Origin: Coccinella septempunctata
Lineage: Eukaryota > Arthropoda > Insecta > Coleoptera > Coccinellidae
Direction of reading: 5' to 3'
DNA: 64,000 nucleotides
NCBI RefSeq assembly: GCF_907165205.1
Contig: NC_058195.1
Location: forward strand, 21,658,936 to 21,722,935
Made by a program: the position numbers and the translations under genes
The notes under the pieces: model-generated
The model's database searches: none
Seen by the model: the letters and a program-made list of their open reading frames with translations, nothing else
What the model was told of the DNA's origin: nothing
Shown here: positions 34,701-47,506 of the stretch, piece after piece
Position numbering within the stretch: position 1 is the stretch's first letter
Layout of the letters: the number at the start of each line of letters is the position of its first letter

Positions 34701-37198
34701 GATATGGAGTGTATAAAACTTACTTTGTTGACTCAACCAAACCTAACAGTTGATGATTCTATAGAGAATTTCACTCCAGAGAGCAGTTCAAAGTGAACTG
34801 GAAAATTGAAAATCGAAAATCAATAAATTCGATTTTTTTTTAAACAGAGTCAGATATTTGAAAGTTCATCATGAAAATATAGGTCTTCAAATAAGCTGAA
34901 TCCATTTCGAGCATTCTGGAAAGCCTCTTGTTATATTCGTCTGATCCAATTGGGATTTCCGGTTTCGTAATCAGCATTGATCAGGCTTCCATTCCAGCTC
35001 AAAAACTTAATATCGAAAATTTCGATTTTTTGGGTCAAAAATGAGCAAGGGCTTAGACCCCCCTAAAATGACCTATTTGCTCCTCTGCATACAAATCAGG
35101 GTGTCCTCTTACTGTTTTAGGATATGGAGTGTATAATACTTACTTTTTTGATTCAACCAAACCTAACAGTTGATGATTCAATAGAGAATTGCACTCCAGA
35201 GAGCAGTCCAAAGTGAACTGGAAAATTGAAAATCGAAAATCAATAAATTCGATTTTTTCTTAAACGAAGTCAGATATTTGCAGGTTTGGTATGAAAATAA
35301 AGGTTTTCGAATACGCTGAATCTATTGCGAGCATTTCCGAAAGCCTATCTCCCACCGTTCAGATTTTCATTTGGAAAATGTCATTTTTCAAAAGTTGCAA
35401 ATTTCAATCTGCAATATCTCTTGTTATATTCGTCTGATCCAATTGGGATTTCCGGTTTCGTAATCAGCATTGATTAGCCTTCCATTCCAGCTCAAAAACT
35501 TAATATCGAAAATCTCGATTTTTTGGGTCAAAAATGAGCAAGGGGTTAGACCCCCCTAAAATGACCCCTTTGCATAAAAATCAGGGTGTCCTACTACTGT
35601 CTTAGGATATGGAGTGTATGAAACTCACTTTTTGGATTCAACCGAACCTAACAGTTGATGATTCAATAGAGAATTCCACTCTAGAGAGCACTCCAAAGTG
35701 AACTGGAAAATGAGAAATTGAAAAACAATAAATTCGATTTTTTTTAAACGAAGTCAGATATTTGAAAGTTTATCATGAAAATACAGGTTTTCAAATAAGC
35801 TGAATCCATTGCGAGCATTCTGGAAAGCCTATCTCTCACCGATCAGATTTTCATTTTGAAAATGTCATTTTTCAACAGTTGAAAATTTCAATCTGCAATA
35901 TCTCTTGTATATTCGTCTGATCCAATTGGGATTTCCGGTTTCGTAATCAGCATTGATAAGGCTTCCATTCCAGCTCAAAAACTAAATATCGAAAATCTCG
36001 ATTTTTTGGGTCAAAAATGAGCAAGGGAGACCCCCCTAAAATGACCTATTTGCTCCTTTGCATAAAAATCAGGGTGTCCTACTACTGTCTTAGGATATGG
36101 AGTGTATAATACTTACTTTGTTGACTCAACCAAACCTAACAGTTGATGATTCTATAGAGAATTTCACTCCAGAGAGCAGTTCAAAGTGAACTGGAAAATT
36201 GAAAATCGAAAATCAATAAATTCGATTTTTTCTTAAACGAAGTCAGATATTTGCAGGTTTGGTATGAAAATAAAGGTTTTCGAATACGCTGAATCTATTG
36301 CGAGCATTCCCGAAAGCCTATCTCCCACCGTTCAGATTTTCATTTTGAAAATGTCATTTTTCAAAAGTTGCAAATTTCAATCTGCAATATCTCTTGTTAT
36401 ATTCGTCTGATCCAATTGGGATTTCCGGTTTCGTAATCAGCATTGATAAGCCTTCCATTCCAGCTCAAGAACTAAATATCGAAAATCTCGATTTTTTGGG
36501 TCAAAAATGAGCAAGGGAGACCCCCCTAAAATGACCTATTTGCTCCTTTGCATAAAAATCAGGGTGTCCTACTACTGTCTTAGGATATGGAGTGTATAAA
36601 ACTTACTTTGTTGACTCAACCAAACCTAACAGTTGATGATTCTATAGAGAATTTCACTCCAGAGAGCAGTTCAAAGTGAACTGGAAAATTGAAAATCGAA
36701 AATCAATAAATTCGATTTTTTTTTAAACAGAGTCAGATATTTGAAAGTTCATCATGAAAATATAGGTCTTCAAATAAGCTGAATCCATTTCGAGCATTCT
36801 GGAAAGCCTATCTCTCACCGATCAGATTTTCATTTTGGAAATGTCATTTTTCAACAGTTGAAAATTTCAATCTGCAATATCTCTTGTATATTCGTCTGAT
36901 CCAATTGGGATTTCCGGTTTCGTAATCAGCATTGATAAGGCTTCCATTCCAGCTCAAAAACTAAATATCGAAAATCTCGATTTTTTGGGTCAAAAATGAG
37001 CAAGGGGTTAGACCCCCCTAAAATGACCTATTTGCTCCTTTGCATAAAAATCAGGGTGTCCTACTACTGTCTTAGGATATGGAGTGTATAATACTTACTT
37101 TGTTGACTCAACCAAACCAAACAGTTGATGATTCTATAGAGAATTGCACTCCAGAGAGCACTTCAAAGTGAACTGGAAAATTGAAAATGGAAAAACAA
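31789..37198 (-). repeat. Sat490, block 7, about 11 monomers
   Basis: Minus-oriented monomers between Harbinger copies C and D. The spacing between these two copies is 6348 bp, giving the size of one higher-order repeat. One monomer at about 34,927 has lost about 120 bp (AAAGCCT joined to CTTGTTATATTCG), and a 4-bp loss is at about 33,947. No gene is seen. Confidence 0.95.
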
Positions 37199-38136
37199 TA
37201 ATGGTGGTATTCTGCTTTCATCTGTAAGCCAATCTGTAACTTTTTACGAGCTTACAGGAAGAATGCGATTCTGGACTTTCTTTCGGTGATCTGTAGCTTA
37301 CAGAAACCGTAAATATTTACGAGGACTCAAGAGGTGGTCGGAAGCCTATCGAATGATATATTGTGAGGTTATGTCGAATGGTTTGTTTATTTTCTGGTGA
37401 ACAACTTTTTGAAATAGATTCATAATGAATGATAATAATAATATCGCTTTGTTTATTGGGTTGTTATTAGAAGAAAACCATAACAGGTGAGTATTATTCG
37501 ACAATAATATATATGATCTGAAAATCATTGTTGTTTTTAATAGGAACTTTATGAGAATTGAAAGGAGAAGGTTGCGTGATCAAAAGAATCCTTTCGAAAT
37601 GCCGGATGCTCAGTTTATAAAAATGTTCAGACTGAAGAAGCAGTGCACCATAAACTTAATAAATGCTTTACAGCAATTTTTACCCACAAAAAATGCAAAT
37701 GCTATTGCATTACCCAAAAAAGTAATTCAGCCTTTTCAAGTAATTGTTTGAATGGAATTGATCTGAGGTTTATACATTTTAGGTGTTGATTACTCTCAAC
37801 TTTTTGGCCACAGGGTCTTTCCAGAATTCTGTAGGTTCCAATACCTGGTTATCAGCAAGTCAACCTTCAGTAAGTAGAGCGGTAAATGAAATTTGTTCTA
37901 CAATTGCTGAGTATTTATTACCCACTTGGGTTCAGTTTCCTACTACCGAGGAGTCAATTAGACTGGTCAAACAGGGGTAAGAAAACAGTTTCACACTCTA
38001 TAGTAATTCACAAATATTTTATATTGGCAAACTAGCATTATAATAATGTTATCTGTCTCTTTGTAGATTCTTCTTAAAATATGGGTTCAGAGGTGTTTTA
38101 GGAGCAGTAGATGGAACTCATGTGGAAAGGGGGGAT
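37199..38136 (+). pseudogene. Harbinger-like transposase 5' fragment, copy D
   Basis: Same extent and junctions as copy C, 6348 bp further on. Exon 2 has MFRLKKQ where copies A and C have MFKMKKQ, so it groups with copies B and E at this site. Exons 2 (RIERRRLRDQ at 37,551) and 3 (FLATGSFQNS near 37,800) are open. It is truncated after the DGTH motif at the GAAAGGGGGGATGATT junction. Confidence 0.85.
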
Positions 38137-41100
38137 GATTCCACCAAATAAACAGTTGATGATTCAAAGGAGAATTGCACTCCAGAGAGCAGTTCACATT
38201 GAACTGGAAAATGAAAAATGGAAAAACAATAAATTCGATTTTTCTTTGAACAACGTCGGATATTTGGAAGTTCATTATGAAAATATAGGTTTCCGAATAT
38301 GCTGAATCTATTGCAAGTATTCCTGAAAGCCTATCTCTCTCCGTTCAGATTTTCATCTTGAAAATGGCATTTTTCAAAAGTAGCAAATTTCAATCTGCAA
38401 TATCTCTTGTTATATTCGTCTGATGTAATTGGGATTTCCGGTTTCGTAATCAGCGTTGATGAGGCTTCCGTTCCAGCGCAAAAACAAAAATCGAAAATCT
38501 CGATTTTTTGGGTCAAAAATGAGCAAGGGGTTAGACCCCCCTAAAATGACCTATTTGCTCTTCTGCCTGAAAATCAGGAAGTTCAAATACTGTCTTAGGA
38601 TATGGAGTGTATAATACTTACTTTGTTGATTCCACCAAACTAAACAGTTGATGATTCAATAGATAATTGCACTCCAGAGAGCAGTTCAAATTGAACTGGA
38701 AAATGAAAAATGGAAAATCAATATTCGATTTTTCTTCAAACAACGTCCGATATTTCAGAGTTCATGATGAAAATATAGGTTTCCGAATATGCTGAATCTA
38801 TAGCAAGTATTCCTGAAAGCCTATCTCTCTCCGTTCAGATTTTCATCTTGAAAATGACATTTTTCAAAAGTTGCAAATTTCAATCTGCAATATCTCTTGT
38901 TATATTCGTCTGATCCAATTGGGATTTCCGGTTTCGTTATCAGCATTGATCAGGCTTCAATTCCAGCTCAACAACTAAATATCGAAAATCTCGATTTTTT
39001 GGGTCAAAAATGAGCAAGGGCTTAGACCCCCCTAAAATGACCTATTTGCTCCTCTGCATACAAATCAGGGTGTCCTACTACTGTTTTAGGATATGGAGTG
39101 TATAATACTTACTTTTTTGATTCCATCAAACCCAACAGGTGATGATTCAATAGAGAATTGCACTCCAGAGAGCAGTTCAAAGTGAACTGGAAAATGAAAA
39201 ATGGAAAAACAATAAATTCGATTTTTTTTTTCAAACGAAGTCAGATATTTGAGAGTTTGATATGAAAATATATGTTTTCAAATAAGCTGAATCCTTGCGA
39301 GCATTCTCAAAAGCCTATCTCTCACCGTTCAGATTTTCATTTTGGAAATGTCATTTTTCAAAAGTTGCAAATTTCAATCTGCAATATCTCTTGTTATATT
39401 CGTCTGATCCAATTGGGATTTCCGGTTTCGTAATCAGCATTGATTAGGCTTCCATTCCAGCTCAAAAACTAAATATCGAAAATCTCGATTTTTTGGGTCA
39501 AAAATGAGCAAAGGAGACCCTCCTAAAATGAACTATTTGCTCCTCTGCATAAAAATCAGGGTGTCCTACTACTGTCTTAGGATATGGAGTGTATGGTACT
39601 TACTTTTTTGATTCAACCAAACCTAACAGTTGATGATTCTATAGAGAATTGCACTCCAGAGAGCAGTTCAAAGTGAACTGGAAAATTGAAAAGCGAAAAT
39701 CAATAAATTCGATTTTTTTTTTTACGAAGTCAGATATTTGAAGGTTTGATATGAAAATAAAGGTTCTCAAATACGCTGAATCTATTGCAAGCATTCCCGG
39801 AAGCCTATCTCCCACCGTTCAGATTTTCATTCTGGAAATGTCATTTTCCAAAGGTTGCAAATTTCAATCTGCAATATCTCTTGTTATATTCGTCTGATCC
39901 AATTGGGATTTCCGGTTTCGTAATCAGCGTTGATGAGGCTTCCATTCCAGCGCAAAAACTAAAAATCGAAAATGTCGATTTTTTGGTTCAAAAATGAGCA
40001 AGGGGTTAGACCCCCTAAAATGACCTATTTGCTCTTCTGCCTGAAAATCAGGAAGTTCAACTACTGTCTTAGGATATGGAGTGTATAATACTCACTTTGT
40101 CGATTCCACCAAACTAAACAGTTGATGATTCAATAGAGAATTGCACTCCAGAGAGCAGTTCAAATTGAACTGGAAAATGAAAAATGGAAAAACAATATTC
40201 GATTTTTCTTCAAACAACGTCCGATATTTGACAGTTCATCATGAAAATATAGGTTTTCGAATATGCTGAATCTATAACAAGTACTCCTGAAAGCCTATCT
40301 CTCTCCGTTCAGATTTTCATCTTGAAAATGTCATTTTGCAAAAGTTGCAAATTTCAATCTGCAATATCTCTTGTTATATTCGTCTGATCCAATTGGGATT
40401 TCCGGTTTCGTAATCAGCATTGATCAGGCTCCCGTGCCAGCTCAACAACTTAATATCGAAAATCTCGATTTTTTGGGTCAAAAAGGAGCAAGGGCTTAGA
40501 CCCCCATAAAATGACCTATTTGCTCCTTTGCATAAAAATCAGGGTGTCCTACTACTGTCTTAGGATATGGAGTGTATAAAACTCACTTTTTTGATTCAAC
40601 CGAACCTAACAGTTGATGATTCAATAGAGAATTGCACTCCAGAGAGCAGTTCAAAGTGATCTGGAAAATGAAAAATGGAAAAACAATGAATTCGGTTTTT
40701 TTTTTAAACAAAGTCAGATATTTGAAGGCTTGGTATGAAAATGAAGGTTTTCAAATACGCTGAATCTATTGCGAGCATTCTCAAAAGCCTATCTCTCACC
40801 GTTCATATTTTCATTTTGGAAATGTCATTTTTCAAAAGTTGAAAATTTCAATCTGCAATATCTCTTGTTATATTCGTTTGATCCAATTAGGATTTCCGGT
40901 TTCGTAATCAGCATTGATAAGGCTTCCATTTCAGCTCGAAAACTAAATATCGAAAATCTCGATTTTTTGGGTCAAAAATGAGCAAGGGCTTAGACCCCCC
41001 TAAAATGACCTATTTGCTCCTCTGCATAAAAATCAGGGTGTCCTACTACTGTCTTAGGATATGGAGTGTATAATACTTACTTTGTTGATTCCACCAAACT

Positions 41101-42603
41101 AAACAGTTGATGATTCAATAGAGAATTGCACTCCAGAGAGCAGTTCAAAGTGAACTGGAAAATGAAAAATGAAAAAACGATAAATTCGATTTTTCTTTAA
41201 AAAACGTCGGATATTTGAAAGTTCATCATGAAAATATAGGTTTTCGAATATGCTGAATCTATAGCAAGTATTCCTGAAAGCCTATCTCTCTCCGTTCAGA
41301 TTTTCATCTTGAAAATGGCATTTTTCAAAAGTTGCAAATTTCAATCTGCAATATCTCTTGTTATATTCATCTGATCCAATTGGGATTTCCGGTTTCGTAA
41401 TCAGATTTGATCAGGCTCCCGTTCCAGCTCAACAACTAAATATCGAAAATCTCGATTTTTTGGGTCAAAAAGGAGCAAGGGCTTAGACCCCCATAAAATG
41501 ACCTATTTGCTCCTCTGCATAAAAATCAGGGTGTCCTACTACTGTCTTAGGATATGTAGTGTATAAAACTCACTTTTTTGATTCAACCGAACCTAACAGT
41601 TGATGATTCAATAGAGAATCGCACTCCAGAGAGCAGTTCAAAGTGATCTGGAAAATGAAAAATGGAAAAACAATAAATTCGATTTTTTTTCAAACGAAGT
41701 CAGATATTTGAAAGTTTGATATGAAAGTATAGGTTTTCAAATAAGCTGAATCCATTGCGAGCATTCTCAAAAGCCTATCTCTCACCGTTCATATTTTCAT
41801 TTTGGAAATGTCATTTTTCAAAAGTTGAAAATTTCGATCTGCAATATCTCTTGTTATATTCGTTTGATCCAATTAGGATTTCCGGTTTCGTAATCAGCAT
41901 TGATAAGGCTTCCATTCCAGCTCGAAAACTAAATATCGAAAATCTCGATTTTTTGGGTCAAAAATGAGCAAGTGCTTAGACCCCCCTAAAATGACCTATT
42001 TGCTCCTCTGCATAAAAATCAGGGTGTCCTACTACTGTCTTAGGATATGGAGTGTATAAAACTAACTTTTTTGATTCAACCGAACCTAACAGTTGATGAT
42101 TCAATAGAGAATTGCACTCCAGAGAGCAGTTCAAAGTGATCTGGAAAATGAAAAATGGAAAAACAATGAATTCGGTTTTTTTTTTAAACAAAGTCAGATA
42201 TTTGAAGGCTTGGTATGAAAATGAAGGTTTTCGAATACGCTGAATCTATTGCGAGCATTTCCGAAAGCCTATTTCCCACCGTTCAGATTTTCATTTTGAA
42301 AATGTCATTTTTCAAAAGTTGCAAATTTCAATCTGCAATATCTCTTGTTATATTCGTCTGATCCAATTGGGATTTCCGGTTTCGTAATCAGCATTGATCA
42401 GGCTTCCATTCCAGCTCAAAAACTTAATATCGAAAATTTCGATTTTTTGGGTCAAAAATGAGCAAGGGCTTAGACCCCCCCTAAAATGACCTATTTGCTC
42501 CTCTGCATACAAATCAGGGTGTCCTACTACTGTTTTAGGATATGGAGTGTATAATACTTACCTTTTTGATTCAACCAAACCTAACAGTTGATGATTCTAT
42601 AGA
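38137..42603 (-). repeat. Sat490, block 8, about 9 monomers
   Basis: Minus-oriented monomers following copy D, in the same order as those following copy C for the first several units. The block ends in a monomer at GATTCTATAGAGAA, where the hairpin insertion sits. Confidence 0.95.
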
Positions 42604-42805
42604 GAAATGAAAGGTTTAGCGGCATGCAGACAGGAATTGAATTCTGAAAAAAGTACCACCCAGAGCAGGATTCGTGGTGGGTACTTCGTGGTGGGTACTT
42701 CGTGGTGGTACTTTTTTCAGAATTCAATTCCTGTCTGCATGCCGCTAAACCTTTCATTTCATAATATTTTCAGACACTAAACTATCATCAGAATTCTATA
42801 GAGAA
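42594..42805. mobile_element. Fold-back retroposon insertion with 13-bp target duplication
   Basis: The 13-mer ATTCTATAGAGAA is present at 42,594-42,606 and again at 42,793-42,805, around an insert of 186 bp. The insert has perfect inverted arms (about 42,604-42,660 and 42,704-42,760), with GGCATGCAGACA, GAATTGAATTCTG and AAGTACCACC in the left arm. The sequence after the right arm, including TTTTCAGACACTAAAC, matches the end of the tail of the tRNA-Thr-like retroposon at 10.5 kb. The left arm also holds GAGCAGGATTCG, the remains of the tRNA T-arm. The centre has two copies of TGGTGGGTACTTCG. Confidence 0.8.
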
Positions 42806-45800
42806 TTGCACTCCAGAGAGCAGTCCAAAGTGAACTGGAAAATTGAAAATCGAAAATCAATAAATTCGATTTTTTCTTAAACGAAGTCAGATATTTGCAG
42901 GTTTGGTATGAAAATGAAGGTTTTCGAATACGCTGAATCTATTGCGAGCATTTCCGAAAGCCTATCTCCCACCGTTCAGATTTTCATTTTGAAAATGTCA
43001 TTTTTCAAAAGTTGCAAATTTCAATCTGCAATATCTCTTGTTATATTCGTCTGATCCAATTGGGATTTCCGGTTTCGTAATCAGCATTGATTAGCCTTCT
43101 ATTCCAGCTCAAAAACTAAATATCGAAAATCTCGATTTTTTGGGTCAAAAATGAGCAAGGGGTTAGACCCCCCTAAAATGACCCCTTTGCATAAAAATCA
43201 GGGTGTCCTACTACTGTCTTAGGATATGGAGTGTATGAAACTCACTTTTTGGATTCAACCGAACCTAACAGTTGATGATTCAATAGAGAATTGCACTCTA
43301 GAGAGCACTCCAAAGTGAACTGGAAAATGAGAAATTGAAAAACAATAAATTCGATTTTTTTTAAACGAAGTCAGATATTTGAAAGTTTATCATGAAAATA
43401 CAGGTTTTCAAATAAGCTGAATCCATTGCGAGCATTCTGGAAAGCCTATCTCTCACCGATCAGATTTTCATTTTGAAAATGTCATTTTTCAACAGTTGAA
43501 AATTTCAATCTGCAATATCTCTTGTATATTCGTCTGATCCAATTGGGATTTCCGGTTTCGTAATCAGCATTGATAAGGCTTCCATTCCAGCTCAAAAACT
43601 AAATATCGAAAATCTCGATTTTTTGGGTCAAAAATGAGCAAGGGGTTAGACCCCCCTAAAATGACCCCTTTGCATAAAAATCAGGGTGTCCTACTACTGT
43701 CTTTGGATATGGAGTGTATAATACTTACTTTGTTGATTCAACCAAACCTAACTGTTGATGATTCTATAGAGAATTGCACTCCAGAGAGCAGTTCAAAGTG
43801 AACTGGAAAATTGAAAATGGAAAAACAATAAATTCGATTTTTTTTTTAAACGAAGCCAGAGATTTGAAGGTTTGGTATGAAAATAAAGGTTTTCAAATAC
43901 GCCGAATCTATTGCGAGCATTCCCGAAAGCCTTTATCCCACCGATCAGATTTTCATTTTGGAAATGTCATTTTTCAAAAGTTGCAAATTTCAATCTGCAA
44001 TATCTCTTGTTATATTCGTCTGAACCAATTGGGATTTCCGGTTTCGTAATCAGCGTTGATGAGGCTTCCGTTCCAGTGCAAAAACTAAAAATCGAAAATC
44101 TCGATTTTTTGGGTCAAAAATGAGCAAAGGGTTAGACCCCCCTAAAATGACCTATTTGCTTTTCTGCCTGAAAATCAGGAAGTTCAACTACTGTCTTAGG
44201 ATATGGAGTGTATAATACTCACTTTGTTGATTCCACCAAACTAAACAGTTGATGATTCAATAGAGAATTGCACTCCAGAGAGCAGTTCAAATTGAACTGG
44301 AAAATGAAAAATGGAAAAACAATAAATTCGATTTTTCTTTAAAAAACGTCGGATATTTGAAAGTTCATCATGAAAATATAGGTTTCCGAATATGCTGAAT
44401 CTATAGCAAGTATTCCCGGAAGCCTATCTCCCACTGTTCAGATTTTCATTTTGGAAAAGTCATTTTTCAAAAGTTGCAAATTTCAATCTGCAATATCTCT
44501 TGTTATATTCGTCTGATCCAATTGGGATTTCCGGTTTCGTAATCAGCATTGATCAGGCTTCCATTCCAGCTCAAAAACTAAATATCGAAAATCTCGATTT
44601 TTTGGGTCAAAAATGAGCAAGGGCTTAGACCCCCCTAAAATGACATATTTGCTCCTCTGCATACAAATCAGGGTGTCCTACTACTGTTTTAGGATATGGA
44701 GTGTATAATACTTACTTTTTTGATTCAACCAAACCTAACAGTTGATGATTCTATAGAGAATTGCACTCCAGAGAGCAGTCCAAAGTGAACTGGAAAATTG
44801 AAAATCGAAAATCAATAAATTCGATTTTTTCTTAAACGAAGTCAGATATTTGCAGGTTTGGTATGAAAATGAAGGTTTTCGAATACGCTGAATCTATTGC
44901 GAGCATTCCCGAAAGCCTATCTCCCACCGTTCAGATTATCATTTTGAAAATGTCATTTTTCAAAAGTTGCAAATTTCAATCTGCAATATCTCTTGTTATA
45001 TTCGTCTGATCCAATTGGGATTTCCGGTTTCGTAATCAGCATTGATTAGCCTTCCATTCCAGCTCAAAAACTAAATATCGAAAATCTCGATTTTTTGGGT
45101 CAAAAATGAGCAAGGGAGACCCCCCTAAAATGACCTATTTGCTCCTCTGCATAAAAATCAGGGTGTCCTACTACTGTCTTAGGATATGGAGTGTATGGTA
45201 CTTACTTTTTTGATTCAACTAAACCTAACAGTTGATGATTCTATAGAGAATTGCACTCCAGAGAGCAGTTCAAAGTGAACTGGAAAATTGAAAATCGAAA
45301 ATCAATAAATTCGATTTTTTTTTAAACAAAGTCAGATATTTGAAAGTTTATCATGAAAATATAGGTCTTCAAATAAGCTCAATCCATTGCGAGCATTCTG
45401 GAAAGCCTATCTCTTACCGATCAGATTTTCATTTTGGAAATGTCATTTTTCAACAGTTGAAAATTTCAATCTGCAATATCTCTTGTATATTCGTCTGATC
45501 CAATTGGGATTTCCGGTTTCGTAATCAGCATTGATAAGGCTTCCATTCCAGCTCAAAAACTAAATATCGAAAATCTCGATTTTTTGGGTCAAAAATGAGC
45601 AAGGGGTTAGACCCCCCTAAAATGACCCCTTTGCATAAAAATCAGGGTGTCCTACTACTGTCTTAGGATATGGAGTGTATGGAACTCACTTTTTCGATTC
45701 AACCGAACCTAACAGTTGATGATTCAATAGAGAATTGCACTCTAGAGAGCACTCCAAAGTGAACTGGAAAATGAAAAATTGAAAAACAATAAATTCGATT

Positions 45801-46504
45801 TTTTTTTAAACAAAGTCAGATATTTGAAAGTTTATATATAATACCTAAATGTCGGAAATCTCGATTTTTTGGGTCAAGTCAGATATTTGAAGGTTTGATA
45901 TGAGAATAAAGGTTCTCAAATACGCTGAATCTATTGCGAGCATTCCCGAAAGCCTATCTCCCACCGTTCAGATTTTCATTTTGGAAATGTCATTTTTCAA
46001 AGGTTGCAAATTTCAATCTGCAATATCTCTTGTTATATTCGTCTGATCCAATTGGGATTTCCGGTCCCGTAATCAGCGTTGATGAGGCTTCCATTCCAGC
46101 GCAAAAACTAAAAATCGAAAATCTCGAATTTTTGGTTCAAAAATGAGCCCTGGTTAGACCCCCTAAAATGACCTATTTGCTCTTCTGCCTGAAAATCAGG
46201 AAGTTCAACTACTGTCTCAGGATATGGAGTGTATAAAACTTACTTTGTTGATTCCACCAAACTAAACAGTTGATGATTCAATAGAGAATTGCACTCCAGA
46301 GAGCAGTTCAAATTGAACTGGAAAATGAAAAATGGAAAAACAATATTCGATTTTTCTTCAAACAACGTCCGATATTTGAAAGTTCATGATGAAAATATAG
46401 GTTTTCGAATATGCTGAATCTATAACAAGTACTCCTGAAAGCCTATCTCTCTCCGTTCAGATTTTCATCTTGAAAATGTCATTTTGCAAAAGTTGCAAAT
46501 TTCA
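42793..46504 (-). repeat. Sat490, block 9, about 7.5 monomers
   Basis: Minus-oriented monomers. A scrambled piece at about 45,835-45,877 joins GAAAGTTTATATATAATACC to a short out-of-order monomer segment (TCGATTTTTTGGGTCA) and then back to GTCAGATATTTG. The array ends inside a monomer at GCAAATTTCA, next to inverted Sat145. No gene is seen. Confidence 0.94.
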
Positions 46505-47506
46505 TATCACACTTTGCCGAATTGACTACTGAAATCTCAATTCCTATCTGAACTATCGAACTGAAATTGAACATGTGCATCTCAATTCGAAAACTATGTG
46601 CAGTTTCAAGATTTGGTTCGAATCGATCCAATAGTTCCTTAGGAATTGAAATGAGATTTTGCCGAATCGACTACTGAAATCTTCATTCCTATCAGAACTA
46701 TCGATCTGAAATTCAACATGTGCATCTCAATTCGAAAACTATGTGCAGTTTCAAGATTTGGGTCGAATTGGTTCAACAGTTTTTGAGGAATTGATATCAC
46801 ACTTTGCCGAATAGACCACTGAAATCTCAATTCCTATCTGCACTATCGAACTGAAATTCAACAAGTGCATCTCAATTCGAAAACTATGTGCAGTTTCAAG
46901 ATTCGGTTCGAATTGATCCAACAGTTTTCGAGGAATTGATATCACACTTTGCCGAATTGACCACTGAAATCTCAATTCCTATCTGAACTATCGAACTGAA
47001 ATTCAACATGTGCATCTCAATTCGAAAACTATGTGCAGTTTCAAGATTTGGTTCGAATCGATCCAATAGTACCTTAGGAATTGAAATGATATTTTGCCGA
47101 ATCGACTACTGAAATCTTCATTCCTATCAGAACTATCGATCTGAAATTCAACATGTGCATCTCAATTCGAAAACTATGTGCAGTTTCAAGATTCGGTTCG
47201 AATTGATCTAACAGTTTTCAAGGAATTGATATCACACTTTGCCGAATTGACCACTGAAATCTCAATTCCTATCTGCACTATCGAACTGAAATTCAACATG
47301 TGCATCTCAATTCGAAAACTATGTGCAGTTTCAAGATTTGGTTCGAATTGATCCAACAGTTTTCAAGGAATTGATATCACACTTTGCCGAATTGACCACT
47401 GAAATCTCAATTCCTATCTGAACTATCGAACTGAAATTCAACATGTGCATCTCAATCCGAAAACTATGTGCAGTTTCAAGATTTGGTTCGAATTGATCCA
47501 ATAGTT
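46505..47506 (-). repeat. 145-bp satellite, inverted block of about 7 monomers
   Basis: Same satellite as 1-4820 but in reverse orientation (GATATCACACTTTGCCGAAT). The divergent subtype (CTTCATTCCTATCAGAAC) occurs near 46,680 and 47,110, about 435 bp or three monomers apart, a spacing also seen in the left array. Both edges are abrupt and fall inside Sat490 monomers. Confidence 0.95.
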
